From: an uncultured Clostridia bacterium
GTDB lineage: Bacteria > Bacillota > Clostridia > Christensenellales > UBA1242
Reading direction: 5' to 3'
DNA: 48,206 nucleotides
Assembly (NCBI GenBank): GCA_944359935.1
Contig: CALVTD010000003.1
Span: forward strand, 1 to 48,206
Position numbers and translations under genes: made by a program. Every line of letters begins with the position of its first letter. Position 1 is the first letter of the stretch. Shown piece by piece: positions 6,797-16,455 of the stretch. Below the pieces are notes generated by a model. The model made no database searches, was not told the DNA's origin, and was given only the letters and a program-made list of their open reading frames with translations.

Positions 6797-7423
6797 ATGG
6801 CAAAAGTTAAAGTTTATGACATGTCGGCTAAGGTTGTTGGCGAAATTGAACTTAATGACGAACTTTTTGCTCTCCCTTATAACCAGCCTTTAATTCACGA
6901 GGCAGTGGTGGCATATCAGGCTAACCAAAGACAAGGGAACAAGAGCGCTCTCACAAGAAGCGAAGTTAGAGGTCACGCTAAAAAACCTTGGAGACAAAAG
7001 AAAACAGGTCGTGCAAGACACGGCTCAACAAAATCTCCTGAATACACTGGCGGCGGAGTTGTGTTCGCACCAAAACCAAGAGATTTCTCTAAGAAAATGA
7101 ACAAAACTGCAAAGAGACTTGCACTTCTCACTGCTCTTTCAAGAAAACTTGAACTGGGACAACTTGTTGTTCTTAAAGATTTTGAAATTGCAAGCGGAAA
7201 AACCAAAGACGCAAACGCTTTCCTTAAAGCATTTGGCCTTAAAGGCAGAACACTTGTTGTTGGAAAGCAAAATTCTCGAAACACTCTGCGTGCTTCGGCA
7301 AACATTAAGTCTCTTACCACAGAGAATATTGCAACACTTTCAACCTATGAAGTTGTTGCAAACAAAAATGTTCTTATTACATGCGACTCAATCAAATCAA
7401 TAGAGGAGGCTTACGCAGAATAA
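6797..7423 (+). CDS. rplD: Ribosomal protein uL4
   Basis: A 208-aa L4 that lines the peptide exit tunnel. The conserved loop GNKSALTRSEVRGHAKKPWR followed by the Lys/Arg/Gly-rich tunnel segment is present. Two ATG codons in frame (6791 and 6797) are possible. GGAG at 6784-6787 is only 3 nt from the first and 9 nt from the second, so I use 6797. Its stop overlaps the rplW start (TAATG). As the S10 regulator of E. coli, L4 is the natural candidate ligand for the leader upstream, but that is inference here. Confidence 0.97.
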   Translation: MAKVKVYDMSAKVVGEIELNDELFALPYNQPLIHEAVVAYQANQRQGNKSALTRSEVRGHAKKPWRQKKTGRARHGSTKSPEYTGGGVVFAPKPRDFSKKMNKTAKRLALLTALSRKLELGQLVVLKDFEIASGKTKDANAFLKAFGLKGRTLVVGKQNSRNTLRASANIKSLTTENIATLSTYEVVANKNVLITCDSIKSIEEAYAE

Positions 7424-7725
7424 TGGAAGCATATGAAATTATTAAAAAACCACTCTTAACAGAAAAAAGTTATGCTGGAATACAAGCGAAAGTGTATTCA
7501 TTTGTGGTTGACAAAAGGGCAACTAAAACCGAAATTAAAAAAGCGGTTGAAAGCATTTTTGGAGTGGAAGTAGAAAAAGTTAACACTATGGTTGTTAAAG
7601 GCCACAAAAAAGTTCAAAACACTAAGGCTGGAAGAACAGTAGGCAAAACCAGCGATTACAAAAAAGCAATCGTTACTTTGACTGAAAAATCAAAACCTAT
7701 TGCATTCTTCGAAAGTTTGTCTTAA
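7423..7725 (+). CDS. rplW: Ribosomal protein uL23
   Basis: A 100-aa L23 at the tunnel exit, the docking site for trigger factor and SRP in bacteria. It starts MEAYEIIKKPLLTEKSY, the family's N-terminal signature. The ATG shares one base with the rplD stop, and GAGGAGG lies at 7403-7409 inside rplD. A longer reading frame from 7381 exists, but it lacks family similarity and overlaps rplD. Confidence 0.97.
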   Translation: MEAYEIIKKPLLTEKSYAGIQAKVYSFVVDKRATKTEIKKAVESIFGVEVEKVNTMVVKGHKKVQNTKAGRTVGKTSDYKKAIVTLTEKSKPIAFFESLS

Positions 7726-7741
7726 TTAAAAGGAGGAAATC

Positions 7742-8569
7742 ATGGCTATTAAAAAATCTAAACCAACATCAGCCGGCAGAAGATTTTATTCTTCACTCGT
7801 GTTTGATGAAGTTACAAAGAAAACGCCTGAAAAATCTCTCCTCGCTGTTAAGAAAAAACATGCTGGAAGAAATGCTCAGGGCAAAATCACAGTTCGTCAT
7901 CAAGGTGGCGGAAACAGACAAAAATATCGTATCATCGATTTCAAACGCAATAAGGATAACATCCCAGCAAAAGTTGTTGGAATTGAATACGACCCAAACA
8001 GAACCGCTTACATCGCTCTGCTTTCATATGCTGACGGAGAAAAAAGATACATCATCGCTCCACTTGGCCTTAAAGTTGGCGACAGCGTAATGAGCGGCGA
8101 AAACGTTGAAATCAAAGTTGGAAACTCTCTTCCAATTTCATCCATCCCAGTTGGTTCAGTTATTCATAACATTGAACTTCAACCTAAAAAGGGTGCTCAA
8201 CTTGGAAGAAGCGCAGGCAGCGCAGTTCAACTTATGGCAAAAGAGGGCAAGTATGCAACACTCAGGCTTCCAAGCGGAGAAATGAGAAAAGTTTTAACCT
8301 CTTGCCGTGCAACCATTGGAACAGTTGGCAACCTTGACCATGAACTTGTTTCTCTTGGCAAGGCTGGAAGAAAACGCCATATGGGCGTTAGACCAACAGT
8401 TCGTGGTGTTGTTATGAACCCTAACGACCACCCACACGGCGGTGGTGAAGGAAAGAGCCCAGTCGGCATGGCGTCTCCAATGACCCCATGGGGCAAACCT
8501 GCACTTGGTCTTAAAACCAGAAAGCACAAAAAAGCATCTAACCGCTTGATGGTTAAGAGAGTTAATTAG
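7742..8569 (+). CDS. rplB: Ribosomal protein uL2
   Basis: A 275-aa L2 needed for subunit association and peptidyl-transferase assembly. Visible signatures are [27 protein letters not shown], the conserved [15 protein letters not shown] containing the critical His, and the C-terminal basic tail. Length is normal. AGGAGG precedes the ATG. Confidence 0.98.
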   Translation: MAIKKSKPTSAGRRFYSSLVFDEVTKKTPEKSLLAVKKKHAGRNAQGKITVRHQGGGNRQKYRIIDFKRNKDNIPAKVVGIEYDPNRTAYIALLSYADGEKRYIIAPLGLKVGDSVMSGENVEIKVGNSLPISSIPVGSVIHNIELQPKKGAQLGRSAGSAVQLMAKEGKYATLRLPSGEMRKVLTSCRATIGTVGNLDHELVSLGKAGRKRHMGVRPTVRGVVMNPNDHPHGGGEGKSPVGMASPMTPWGKPALGLKTRKHKKASNRLMVKRVN

Positions 8570-8580
8570 GAGAAATAATT

Positions 8581-8865
8581 ATGCAGAAAGAAATTAAAAA
8601 ACCTTATGTGCACCCATCTCTTGTTAAAAAAGTTAGAGAGATGCAAGAGTCTGGCACAAAGAAACCTATCAAAACTTGGTCTCGTGCTTCAACAATCTAT
8701 CCAGAGTTTGTAGGCTTTACTTTTGCTGTTCATAATGGTAAAAAACATGTTCCAGTTTACTGCACAGCCGATATGGTTGGTCATAAACTTGGCGAATTTT
8801 CTCCAACAAGAACTTATAAAGGCCATGCTGCTAAAAAAGCAGCCAAAGGCGCTGGCAAGAAGTAA
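8581..8865 (+). CDS. rpsS: Ribosomal protein uS19
   Basis: A 94-aa S19 of the 30S head. Family features include [31 protein letters not shown] and [18 protein letters not shown], followed by a short Lys/Ala tail. It lies 11 bp after rplB. Confidence 0.98.
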   Translation: MQKEIKKPYVHPSLVKKVREMQESGTKKPIKTWSRASTIYPEFVGFTFAVHNGKKHVPVYCTADMVGHKLGEFSPTRTYKGHAAKKAAKGAGKK

Positions 8866-8878
8866 GGTGAGGTGAATT

Positions 8879-9265
8879 ATGGCTACAAGAATTAGACAAA
8901 AAGCAGAAAAAAGGGCTAAGGAAAAAGATATTCGTCCTTTTGCTAAGGCTAGATACATTAGAATGAGCCCTTCAAAAGTTAGAATTGTGCTTGACCTTAT
9001 TAGAGGCAAGAACGCTAAGGAAGCGGCTGCAATTCTTGCAAACATGCCAAACGCTGCGGCTGAGGCATCTTTAAAAGTTTTAAACAGCGCAATCGCAAAC
9101 GCTGAAAACAACAAAGGTATGAATGGTGACAACCTTTTTGTTGCAGAAGCATATGTTTGCCAGGGCCCAATTCTTAAAAGAATTATGCAAAGAGGCAAAG
9201 GCTCGGCTGACAGAATTTTAAAGAAAACATCGCACATCACTATTGTGCTTGATGAAAAAAGATAG
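8879..9265 (+). CDS. rplV: Ribosomal protein uL22
   Basis: A 128-aa L22 whose beta hairpin lines the exit tunnel. The segment AKARYIRMSPSKVRIVLDLI and the later hairpin with GPILKRIMQRGKGSADRI are typical. A basic extension of about 20 residues (RIRQKAEKRAKEKDIRP) precedes the usual start and makes it a little longer than the 110-113 aa common in Firmicutes. GGTGAGGTG serves as the ribosome-binding region. Confidence 0.97.
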   Translation: MATRIRQKAEKRAKEKDIRPFAKARYIRMSPSKVRIVLDLIRGKNAKEAAAILANMPNAAAEASLKVLNSAIANAENNKGMNGDNLFVAEAYVCQGPILKRIMQRGKGSADRILKKTSHITIVLDEKR

Positions 9266-9274
9266 GAGGGCAAA

Positions 9275-9943
9275 ATGGGACAGAAAGTTAATCCAATTGG
9301 ATTCAGGCTTGGTGTAAACAAAGAATGGAACTCAACTTGGTATGCAAAGAAACAAGATTTTGCTCCAAATCTTTTGGAAGACCAAAAAGTTAAAAAGCAC
9401 ATTAAATCAAAATATTATGCTTGTGGAATTTCAAAAATCACCATTGAAAGAACCGAAAACAAACTTGTTATCAACATTTTCACTGCTAAACCTGGCATGA
9501 TTATCGGTTCAAAAGGCACAGGCATTGAAAACATCAAAAAAGAAGTTTCAAAAATTATCAGACCTGTTAAATCTTTAATCATCAATGTTAAAGAAGTTAA
9601 AAAACCAGACCTTGACGCTGTTTTGGTTGCAGAAAGCATCACAGCACAACTTGAAAAGCGTATTCAATGGAGAAGAGCACTTAAAATGGCTTTGCAAAGA
9701 GTTATGAAAGCGGGTGCTAAGGGCTGCAAGGTTCAGGTTAAGGGTGTTATTGACGGCGCAAGTTCTCTTCACAGAACAGAGCATTATATGGAAGGCACAC
9801 TTCCTCTTCACACTCTCAGGGCTGATATTGACTACGGCACTGCCGCTGCTTACACAGATTATGGCAAACTTGGCGTAAAGTGCTGGATTTATAAGGGAGA
9901 TATCCTTCCTGCAAAGTCGTCTGAGAAAGGAGGACAAGAATAA
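9275..9943 (+). CDS. rpsC: Ribosomal protein uS3
   Basis: A 222-aa S3 at the mRNA entry channel. It starts [21 protein letters not shown], contains the KH domain loop [13 protein letters not shown] and the conserved C-terminal [18 protein letters not shown]. Its stop overlaps the rplP ATG (TAATG), pointing to translational coupling. Confidence 0.98.
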   Translation: MGQKVNPIGFRLGVNKEWNSTWYAKKQDFAPNLLEDQKVKKHIKSKYYACGISKITIERTENKLVINIFTAKPGMIIGSKGTGIENIKKEVSKIIRPVKSLIINVKEVKKPDLDAVLVAESITAQLEKRIQWRRALKMALQRVMKAGAKGCKVQVKGVIDGASSLHRTEHYMEGTLPLHTLRADIDYGTAAAYTDYGKLGVKCWIYKGDILPAKSSEKGGQE

Positions 9944-10386
9944 TGTTGATGCCAAAGAGAGTTAAAAGAAGAAAGGTTTTTAGAGGCAGAATGAAAGGCA
10001 AAGCAACCCGCGGCAACACCGTTGCTTACGGACAGTTTGGCCTTATGGCATTGGAGCCATGCTGGATTAAATCTAACCAAATTGAAGCAGCCAGAATTGC
10101 TATGACTCGTCATATCAAGCGTGGTGGTAAAGTTTGGATTAAAATTTTCCCAGACAAACCTGTTTCTAAGAAACCTCTTGGAACGCGTATGGGTTCAGGA
10201 AAAGGCGCACCAGAATTTTGGGTTGCAGTTGTTAAACCAGGCAGAATTCTTTTTGAAATTGAAGGTGTTTCGGAAGAACTCGCACGCGAAGCAATTAGAC
10301 TTGCTGGGCACAAACTTCCTTGCAAAACTAAGTTTGTAAAGAAGGAAGAGGCTCCGGTAGAAGGTGGTGAGAAAGATGAAAATTAG
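9943..10386 (+). CDS. rplP: Ribosomal protein uL16
   Basis: A 147-aa L16 near the A site. It begins [20 protein letters not shown] and contains the conserved [19 protein letters not shown]. The ATG overlaps the rpsC stop. The 3' end overlaps rpmC by 11 bp. The C-terminus has a short acidic tail ([13 protein letters not shown]). Confidence 0.97.
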   Translation: MLMPKRVKRRKVFRGRMKGKATRGNTVAYGQFGLMALEPCWIKSNQIEAARIAMTRHIKRGGKVWIKIFPDKPVSKKPLGTRMGSGKGAPEFWVAVVKPGRILFEIEGVSEELAREAIRLAGHKLPCKTKFVKKEEAPVEGGEKDEN

Positions 10387-10594
10387 TGAAATCAAATCAT
10401 TAACTCAAACTGAACTTAATGCAAGATTAAAAGAGTTAAACATGGAACTATTCAATCTTCGTTTCTCAAACGCTTCTAGAAATCTTGCAAATCCTGTTCA
10501 AATTAGAAATGTTAAAAGAGAAATAGCAAGAGTCAAAACAGTTATAAGAGAAAAAGAATTGGCTGGCGCAAATGGAGGAAACGATGGAAAATAG
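10376..10594 (+). CDS. rpmC: Ribosomal protein uL29
   Basis: A 72-aa L29 made of two helices beside the tunnel exit, next to L23. The start [20 protein letters not shown] and the motif [17 protein letters not shown] are typical. I place the start at ATG 10376, preceded by GGTGGTGAG. A GTG at 10364 would add four residues without family support. It overlaps rplP by 11 bp and rpsQ by 11 bp. Confidence 0.95.
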   Translation: MKISEIKSLTQTELNARLKELNMELFNLRFSNASRNLANPVQIRNVKREIARVKTVIREKELAGANGGNDGK

Positions 10595-10844
10595 AAATTC
10601 AAGACTTACAAGAATTGGTCAAGTTGTAAGTGCTGGAAAAATGGATAAAACCATTGTTGTTTCAGTAACTTCAAGAGTTAACCATCCAATTTACAAAAAA
10701 GTCGTTCATAAAACAAAAAAATTCAAAGTTCACGATGAAAAGAACGAGTGTGGAATTGGCGACACCGTGTTAATCATGGAAACCAGACCACTTTCAAAAG
10801 ATAAATATTATCGTCTCGTTAAAATCATCGAGAAAGCAAAGTAG
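10584..10844 (+). CDS. rpsQ: Ribosomal protein uS17
   Basis: An 86-aa S17, an OB-fold protein of the 30S body. Signatures are [19 protein letters not shown] and the later [20 protein letters not shown]. The start is ATG 10584, seven bases after GGAGG. An upstream ATG at 10572 lies before that site. It overlaps the end of rpmC. Confidence 0.95.
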   Translation: MENRNSRLTRIGQVVSAGKMDKTIVVSVTSRVNHPIYKKVVHKTKKFKVHDEKNECGIGDTVLIMETRPLSKDKYYRLVKIIEKAK

Positions 10845-10853
10845 GAGGGCAAT

Positions 10854-11222
10854 ATGATTCAACCTCAAACAAGATTAAAAGTTGCCGACAACACCGGCGC
10901 AAAAGAAATCATGTGCATAAGAGTGCTTGGGGGTTCATTTAGAAGAAGTGGCAATATTGGCGACATTATCGTTGCTTCTGTTAAAAAGGCTATCCCTGGT
11001 GGCTCTGTTAAGAAAGGGGACGTTGTTAAAGCAGTTATTGTGCGCTCCTCAAAGGGCCTTCGCAGACCAGACGGCTCTCATATTAGATTTGATGACAATG
11101 CCGCTGTTATCATTGATAATCAAAAACAACCAAAAGGAACACGTGTTTTCGGGCCTATCGCTAGGGAACTTCGTGATAAGGGATATATGAAAATTATTTC
11201 TCTTGCTCCTGAGGTTATTTAA
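10854..11222 (+). CDS. rplN: Ribosomal protein uL14
   Basis: A 122-aa L14 of exact family length. It begins [20 protein letters not shown] and contains [19 protein letters not shown] and [20 protein letters not shown]. It is located at the subunit interface, where it also binds the silencing factor RsfS in other bacteria. AGGAGG is upstream. Confidence 0.98.
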   Translation: MIQPQTRLKVADNTGAKEIMCIRVLGGSFRRSGNIGDIIVASVKKAIPGGSVKKGDVVKAVIVRSSKGLRRPDGSHIRFDDNAAVIIDNQKQPKGTRVFGPIARELRDKGYMKIISLAPEVI

Positions 11223-11233
11223 AGGAGAAAGTC

Positions 11234-11731
11234 ATGAAAATGAACATCAAAAAAGGTGACAATGTTTTAGTTATAACCGGTAAAGAAAAAGGCAAGGTTG
11301 GAAAGGTTATGGAAACCAGCCCTAAAACTGGCAAAATAACAGTTGAAAACATCAACATGGTTACTAAACATAAAAAACCAAGATCTCAACAAGACAAAGG
11401 CGGCATTATTAAAAAAGTTGCTCCTATCGATGCATCAAACGCTATGGTTGTGTGCCCAACTTGTGGAAAAGCAACCAGAGTAAGCCACAAAGAAATTGAT
11501 GGCAAAAAAGTTCGCATCTGCAAAAAATGCGGGGCAAGCCTTGATAAAGAACATGTAAAAACTGTTAAAAAAGAGGCTAAAAAAGCAGAAAAAACAGCAA
11601 AAAAGGCTGAAAATGCTGAAAAAATTCAAAAAACCGATGCTGAGGTTAAAGAAACCAAGGCTGAGGCAACACAAGAAAAAGCAGTTAAAACTGCACCTAA
11701 AAAGTCGAAAACAACCACACAAGGCAAGTAA
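11234..11731 (+). CDS. rplX: Ribosomal protein uL24 with long basic C-terminal tail
   Basis: L24 starts assembly of the 50S subunit. The KOW domain (KKGDNVLVITGKEKGKVGKV) and the segment NINMVTKHKKP are standard. A zinc-ribbon-like pair CPTCG and CKKCG (residues about 74-99) occurs in many bacterial L24 proteins. At 165 aa it is longer than the usual 100-110. The extra 60 or so residues (11560-11728) are almost only Lys, Ala, Glu and Thr and probably disordered. The reading frame is continuous into rplE, so the tail is not a frameshift artefact. Confidence 0.95.
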   Translation: MKMNIKKGDNVLVITGKEKGKVGKVMETSPKTGKITVENINMVTKHKKPRSQQDKGGIIKKVAPIDASNAMVVCPTCGKATRVSHKEIDGKKVRICKKCGASLDKEHVKTVKKEAKKAEKTAKKAENAEKIQKTDAEVKETKAEATQEKAVKTAPKKSKTTTQGK

Positions 11732-11743
11732 GAGAGGTTCGTT

Positions 11744-12298
11744 ATGGCAAAGAAAGAACAAAACAGAATGGTTAAACTTTACAGAGAACAGGTTGTTCCA
11801 GCGCTTACCGCTGAATTTGGTTACAAGAATGTTAATGAAGTTCCAAAACTCGTTAAAATTGTTGTCAACGCAGGCCTTGGTGATGTAAAAAGCAACTCAA
11901 AGAGTTTCAACACTGCTCTTGAAGAACTTGCTTTAATCACTGGTCAAAAACCTGTTGCAACCCTTGCTAAAAAATCAATTTCTAACTTCTCTCTTAGAGA
12001 AGGTCAAAAAATTGGCGCAAAGGTTACTCTTAGAGGGGATAAAATGTATGAATTTTTTGACAGACTTATCTCTATCGCTCTGCCAAGAGTGAGGGACTTC
12101 CATGGTGTGCCTGACAAAGCCTTTGATGGCAGAGGAAATTATTCCCTTGGCATTAAGGAACAACTTATCTTCCCTGAAATTTCATACGACAAAATTGAAA
12201 AAGTAAGAGGATTTGATATTGTTTTTGTTACCACTGCAAAAACAAATGCAGAGGGCAAGGCACTGTTAAAGGCACTTGGAATGCCTTTCAGTAAGTAA
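11744..12298 (+). CDS. rplE: Ribosomal protein uL5
   Basis: A 184-aa L5 that binds 5S rRNA and contacts the P-site tRNA. Signatures are [37 protein letters not shown] and [20 protein letters not shown]. The gene is 12 bp after rplX. Length and motifs are normal. Confidence 0.97.
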   Translation: MAKKEQNRMVKLYREQVVPALTAEFGYKNVNEVPKLVKIVVNAGLGDVKSNSKSFNTALEELALITGQKPVATLAKKSISNFSLREGQKIGAKVTLRGDKMYEFFDRLISIALPRVRDFHGVPDKAFDGRGNYSLGIKEQLIFPEISYDKIEKVRGFDIVFVTTAKTNAEGKALLKALGMPFSK

Positions 12299-12308
12299 GA
12301 GGTGAAGT

Positions 12309-12494
12309 ATGGCAAAGAAAGCACTTATTCAAAAACAACAAAAACCAGCAAAATATAAAACCAGAGAATACACTCGTTGCAGTTTGTGTGGCAGACCTCA
12401 TGCAGTGCTTAAAAAATATGGCATTTGCAGAGTTTGTTTTAGAGAACTTGCAAACAAAGGTGAAATCCCTGGCGTTAAAAAGGCTAGTTGGTAA
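12309..12494 (+). CDS. rpsN: Ribosomal protein uS14, zinc-binding type
   Basis: A 61-aa S14 of the short zinc type (RpsZ/type Z), with CSLCG and CRVC pairs. Short S14 proteins with this Cys4 site are the usual form in Gram-positive operons. It sits in the standard position between rplE and rpsH. The start is fixed by AGAGGTG. Confidence 0.97.
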   Translation: MAKKALIQKQQKPAKYKTREYTRCSLCGRPHAVLKKYGICRVCFRELANKGEIPGVKKASW

Positions 12495-12505
12495 GGAGGA
12501 GAAAG

Positions 12506-12907
12506 ATGTTATTGACAACAGATTCAATCGCAGACATGCTTACAAGAATCAGGAATGCGCTTAAAGTTAAGCACGCTGATGTTGTGGTTCCTGCGTCAAA
12601 AGAAAAAACAGAAATAGCAAAAATTCTCCTTGAAGAGGGTTACATCAATGCTTTTGAAATTAAAAGCAATGGAAAATACAACGACATCATCATCACCTTG
12701 AAATATGATGATGAAGGCCAAAGTGTTATTCAAGGCTTGAAAAGAATTTCAAAGCCAGGCCTTAGAGTTTATGCTCAGGCTGACAAAATCCCATATGTTA
12801 TCAGTGGTCTTGGAATTGCAATAATCTCAACAAATAAGGGCATCGTTACTGACAAAGTTGCAAGAAAACTTAATGTCGGCGGCGAAGTGCTTGCATTTGT
12901 TTGGTAA
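12506..12907 (+). CDS. rpsH: Ribosomal protein uS8
   Basis: A 133-aa S8, a primary 16S binder and the spc operon regulator in E. coli. It starts [15 protein letters not shown], and the C-terminus has [20 protein letters not shown]. The ATG at 12506 follows AAGGAGGAG at good distance. An upstream GTG (12488) lies inside rpsN and adds six basic residues without family support. Confidence 0.97.
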   Translation: MLLTTDSIADMLTRIRNALKVKHADVVVPASKEKTEIAKILLEEGYINAFEIKSNGKYNDIIITLKYDDEGQSVIQGLKRISKPGLRVYAQADKIPYVISGLGIAIISTNKGIVTDKVARKLNVGGEVLAFVW

Positions 12908-12917
12908 GGAGGGCAAA

Positions 12918-13466
12918 ATGTCAAGAATTGGAAATAAACACATTTTAATCCCACAAGGAGTTACTGTAACATATGCAGACGGAGTTATAACTGTTAGTGG
13001 CAGCAAAGGCACATTAACTCAGGTTATTGACAAAGTTATCACTCCAAAGATTGAAAACAATCAAATTACATTCGTAAAAAATAACGCTGAACAAGAAACC
13101 GATGCTAAACAAGGGCTTTACAGAGCGCTTGTTGCAAACATGGTTAAAGGCGTTAGTGAAGGTTTTGAGAAAACAGTTGTCATCAACGGTGTAGGTTACA
13201 AAGCACAAGTTAATGGCAAGAAAATTGTTTTGAATGTTGGATTTTCACATCCAGTTGAAATTGAAATTCCTCAGGACCTTAACGCAGTTTGTCCATCAAT
13301 AACTGAAATTAAAATCACAGGAATTGACAAGCAAAGAGTTGGACAATTTGCATCAAATATTCGCGACATCAGGCCTGTTGAGCCATATCACGCATATGGA
13401 ATTAGATACAGCGATGAAGTCGTTATAAGAAAAGTCGGAAAAGCCGCAGGTAAAGGCAAGAAATAG
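12918..13466 (+). CDS. rplF: Ribosomal protein uL6
   Basis: A 182-aa L6, two related domains near the factor-binding site. It starts [16 protein letters not shown], and the conserved C-terminal [25 protein letters not shown] region is present. The start at 12918 follows AAGGAGGGC. An earlier in-frame start at 12858 falls in rpsH. Confidence 0.97.
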   Translation: MSRIGNKHILIPQGVTVTYADGVITVSGSKGTLTQVIDKVITPKIENNQITFVKNNAEQETDAKQGLYRALVANMVKGVSEGFEKTVVINGVGYKAQVNGKKIVLNVGFSHPVEIEIPQDLNAVCPSITEIKITGIDKQRVGQFASNIRDIRPVEPYHAYGIRYSDEVVIRKVGKAAGKGKK

Positions 13467-13477
13467 GGGGAAGGGCA

Positions 13478-13846
13478 ATGATTAACGTAAAAGATAAAAA
13501 CAGCGAAAGAAAAGTTCGTCATGCAAGAGTTAGAAAAAACCTTTCTGGCACAAGTGCAAAACCAAGACTTTGTGTTTACAGGTCTTTAAACAAAATCTAT
13601 GCTCAAATTATTGATGACGAGCGCAGAGTTACACTTGTAAGCGCTTCTTCTCTTGATAAAGAACTTGCTCCTACTCTTGCTGGTAAAACCAAAACCGAGC
13701 AGGCTAAAATGGTTGGCGAAGCAATTGCTAAGCGCGCTAAAAAAGTAAAAATCACCGAAGTTGTTTTCGACAGAGGTGGCTACATCTACACAGGCAGAGT
13801 TGCAGCACTTGCTGAGGGCGCTAGAAGCGCTGGCTTGAAATTTTAG
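13478..13846 (+). CDS. rplR: Ribosomal protein uL18
   Basis: A 122-aa L18 that binds 5S rRNA with L5. Signatures are [27 protein letters not shown] and the C-terminal [20 protein letters not shown]. The basic N-terminus is as expected. It lies 11 bp after rplF. Confidence 0.97.
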   Translation: MINVKDKNSERKVRHARVRKNLSGTSAKPRLCVYRSLNKIYAQIIDDERRVTLVSASSLDKELAPTLAGKTKTEQAKMVGEAIAKRAKKVKITEVVFDRGGYIYTGRVAALAEGARSAGLKF

Positions 13847-13857
13847 GAGGAAGGGAA

Positions 13858-14400
13858 ATGGAAGAAGTTAAAAAAGACAAAAAATTTGAACCAAAATCCA
13901 GAGAAAACCGCCGTAGCCCAAGAGACGATGGAGGGTTTGAAAACAAACTCGTAACCGTTAGAAGAGTTACAAAGGTTGTCAAAGGTGGAAGAACACTTCG
14001 TTTCTCTGCTCTGGTTGTTGTTGGTGATGGCAAAAACAGCGTGGGAATTGGTGTTGGAAAAGCAGCCGAAGTTCCTGCTGCAATTGATAAAGCCGTTGCT
14101 GCGGCAAAGAAAAATATGCATTTAATTCGTGTTGTTGATGGCACAATCCCTCATGAAGTTGTTGGAAAGTTTGGTTCTTCAAACATCATCATGCTTCCTG
14201 CTAAACAGGGTACTGGTGTAATCGCTGGTGGCTCTGCTCGTGCCGTTTTGGAACTTGCTGGAATTAAAGATATTGTTACTAAAATTCACGGCTCAACCAA
14301 CAAAATCAACGCGGTTAAAGCAACTATGAACGGGCTGATTGCTCTTCGCACTCGTGAAGAAATCGCCGCTCGTCGTGGTAAAAACCCAGAGGAAATTTAG
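13858..14400 (+). CDS. rpsE: Ribosomal protein uS5
   Basis: A 180-aa S5 important for decoding accuracy. It has the DRBM-like N-domain (LVTVRRVTKVVKGGRTLRFS), the GDGKNSVGIGVGKAAEVP loop where spectinomycin-resistance changes map in other species, and the C-terminal GVIAGGSARAVLELAGI. AGGAGGAAGGG precedes the start. Confidence 0.97.
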   Translation: MEEVKKDKKFEPKSRENRRSPRDDGGFENKLVTVRRVTKVVKGGRTLRFSALVVVGDGKNSVGIGVGKAAEVPAAIDKAVAAAKKNMHLIRVVDGTIPHEVVGKFGSSNIIMLPAKQGTGVIAGGSARAVLELAGIKDIVTKIHGSTNKINAVKATMNGLIALRTREEIAARRGKNPEEI

Positions 14401-14409
14401 GAGGGCGCT

Positions 14410-14595
14410 ATGGCAGATAAAACTATAAAAGTAACTTGGGTTAAGTCCACAATTGGATATAACAAAAAACAAGCAAAAATAGTCGAAGCATTGGGCTTTA
14501 AAAAACTTGGTCAAACAAGGGTTTTGCCTGACAATGCAAGCATTAGAGGAAGCATCTTCCATGTTAAGCACTTGCTTAAAGTGGAAGAGGAGTAG
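14410..14595 (+). CDS. rpmD: Ribosomal protein uL30
   Basis: A 61-aa L30 with the usual IKVTWVKSTIGYNKKQAKIV start and GLKKLGQ-like central turn (LGFKKLGQTRVLPD). Small 50S protein in standard order between rpsE and rplO. Confidence 0.95.
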   Translation: MADKTIKVTWVKSTIGYNKKQAKIVEALGFKKLGQTRVLPDNASIRGSIFHVKHLLKVEEE

Positions 14596-14604
14596 GAGGA
14601 TATT

Positions 14605-15051
14605 ATGCAGATAGGAGATCTTAAACCTGCACAGGGCGCGACCACTAAAAAGGTGAGAGTTGGTCGTGGCATCGGCAGTGGCATTGGCAAAACAAGTGGC
14701 AGAGGCCACAAAGGTCAAAATGCCAGAAGTGGTGGAGGAGTTAAGGCTGGATTTGAAGGCGGAAATATTCCTCTTATTCGCAAAATCCCAATCAGGGGCT
14801 TCAACAACAAAGACTTCAAGAAAGTTTACTCAACAATCAATGTTGGCGAGTTAGACGTGCTTGACGCAAACACAGAAGTTGACATCAACTTCCTTTATGA
14901 AAACAGATTCATTGGCAAAATTCAGCCATATGGATTAAAAATTCTTGGAAATGGGGAACTTACAAAGCCTCTTATTATCAAGGCTAAAAAAGTTACCGCT
15001 GCTGCAAAAGAGAAAATCGAAAAGGTTGGCGGAAAAATTATTGAGGAGTAA
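14605..15051 (+). CDS. rplO: Ribosomal protein uL15
   Basis: A 148-aa L15, a late-assembling 50S protein. The glycine-rich N-terminus (GRGIGSGIGKTSGRGHKGQN, then RSGGGVKAGFEGGNIPLIRK) and the IPIRGFNN motif are typical. It ends 3 bp before secY, the usual neighbour. Confidence 0.97.
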   Translation: MQIGDLKPAQGATTKKVRVGRGIGSGIGKTSGRGHKGQNARSGGGVKAGFEGGNIPLIRKIPIRGFNNKDFKKVYSTINVGELDVLDANTEVDINFLYENRFIGKIQPYGLKILGNGELTKPLIIKAKKVTAAAKEKIEKVGGKIIEE

Positions 15052-15054
15052 GGT

Positions 15055-16362
15055 ATGTTTAAAACCCTTTATAACGCTTTCAAGATAAAAGATGTTAGAA
15101 GAAAGTTACTTTTAACCCTTCTTCTTCTTTTCATATATAGGCTTGGATGTTGGCTTCCTATTCCAGGTTTTGACATCAGTGCCATTTTAGAGCAAGATAA
15201 CAATCTTTCCAGCGGAACAAGCATTTTCGGCTTAATGAACATGCTTAGCGGAAATGCGCTGCAAAATTGTTCGGTGCTGGCGCTTGGCGTTTCGCCGTAT
15301 ATCACGGCAAGCATTGTAATTCAACTTTTAACAGTTGCAATTCCTGCTCTTGAAAGGCTTTCAAAACAAGGCGAAGATGGCAGAAGAAAAATCAATCTTT
15401 ACACCAGAATTGCCGCGCTTGTGCTTTCAATCGCGCAGGCAGTTGGCATTGTTGTGGCATACAGCGACGGGCTTGATGTAGGCAACGCTCTGTGGGCTGG
15501 CGCACCAACATGGCTTATTGGCATGGGTGTTGTGATTATTCTTGTGGCAGGCGGCATGTTCACAGTATGGATTGGTGAAAGAATCACTGATTTGGGCGTT
15601 GGAAACGGCATGAGTTTGTTGATTTTCGTGGGAATTCTTTCTTCAAGCATGAGTTCAATTGCTCAGGGAATTGCTCTTGCAACGGAAGACATCACCGTGG
15701 TTTGGACAATCGTGCTTTACATTGTTGCAGTTGTTTTAATTTTCGGTTTGATTGTTTTTGTGGATAGCGCAGAAAGAAAAGTGCCAATTCAATATGCAAA
15801 ACAAATCAAAGGCAGAAAGATGTATGGCGGGCAGAGCACATTCATTCCAATTAAGGTGAATGGCTCGGGCGTTATTCCAATCATCTTTGCAAGTGCACTT
15901 TTAACTTTCCCACAACTGATTATTTCAATCTTCGCACCAGAGTCAACTTGGTATCAACAATGGCTGGGAACAAACTCTTGGCTTTATATCGTTCTGCTTG
16001 CACTTTTAATTTTGGCATTCTCGTTCTTCTATGCTCAAATCACATTCAACCCAGAGGATGTAAGCAAGCGAATTCAACAGCAAGGTGGCTTCATCCCTGG
16101 CATAAGGGCTGGAAAGCCAACGGCAGAATATTTAAAGAAAATTTCAAGAAGAATCACGCTTTTCGGTGCTATATTCTTGGCGCTGATTGCTCTTATTCCA
16201 TCACTGGCATTTAAGGCAATAGGTGATTCCATAAGTTGGGGAGTGCTGATTAACGCATTCAGTGCAACTGGGCTTATGATTCTTGTTAGCGTGGCGCTTG
16301 AATTTGACAAGCAACTTGAAGCGCAAATGCTTATGAGAAACTATAAAGGTTTCTTAAACTAA
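15055..16362 (+). CDS. secY: Preprotein translocase subunit SecY
   Basis: A 435-aa integral membrane channel with about ten transmembrane segments, the core of the Sec translocon. The plug region follows TM1 (WLPIPGFDISAI), then SALALGVSPYI-type (SVLALGVSPYITASIVIQLL). The loop with RITDLGVGNGMSLLIFVGI and the cytosolic C5 loop (FNPEDVSKRIQQQGGFIPGI), which contacts SecA and the ribosome, are intact. It overlaps nothing; only 3 bp separate it from rplO. A hairpin and a 93-bp gap separate it from adk. Confidence 0.98.
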   Translation: MFKTLYNAFKIKDVRRKLLLTLLLLFIYRLGCWLPIPGFDISAILEQDNNLSSGTSIFGLMNMLSGNALQNCSVLALGVSPYITASIVIQLLTVAIPALERLSKQGEDGRRKINLYTRIAALVLSIAQAVGIVVAYSDGLDVGNALWAGAPTWLIGMGVVIILVAGGMFTVWIGERITDLGVGNGMSLLIFVGILSSSMSSIAQGIALATEDITVVWTIVLYIVAVVLIFGLIVFVDSAERKVPIQYAKQIKGRKMYGGQSTFIPIKVNGSGVIPIIFASALLTFPQLIISIFAPESTWYQQWLGTNSWLYIVLLALLILAFSFFYAQITFNPEDVSKRIQQQGGFIPGIRAGKPTAEYLKKISRRITLFGAIFLALIALIPSLAFKAIGDSISWGVLINAFSATGLMILVSVALEFDKQLEAQMLMRNYKGFLN

Positions 16363-16370
16363 GGCTATTT

Positions 16371-16395
16371 CAATGGGAGGGGTTCCCTCCCGTTG
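16371..16395 (+). promoter_or_regulatory. Strong intergenic hairpin between secY and adk
   Basis: CAATGGGAGGG (16371-16381), GTT, CCCTCCCGTTG (16385-16395). An 11-bp GC-rich stem with no T run after it, so not a classical terminator. It could be an mRNA processing or stability element that sets adk-map levels. A weaker hairpin GTGAAAGCAATTTCAC follows. Confidence 0.6.
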
Positions 16396-16455
16396 TGAGC
16401 AATAGTGAAAGCAATTTCACAAAAACACGGGCAACGCCTAAAAAAGGAGAAAATC

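Noticed and set aside
7381-7422. Upstream extension of rplW
   Set aside because: It lies wholly in rplD and lacks L23 similarity. The ATG at 7423 has a proper ribosome-binding site.
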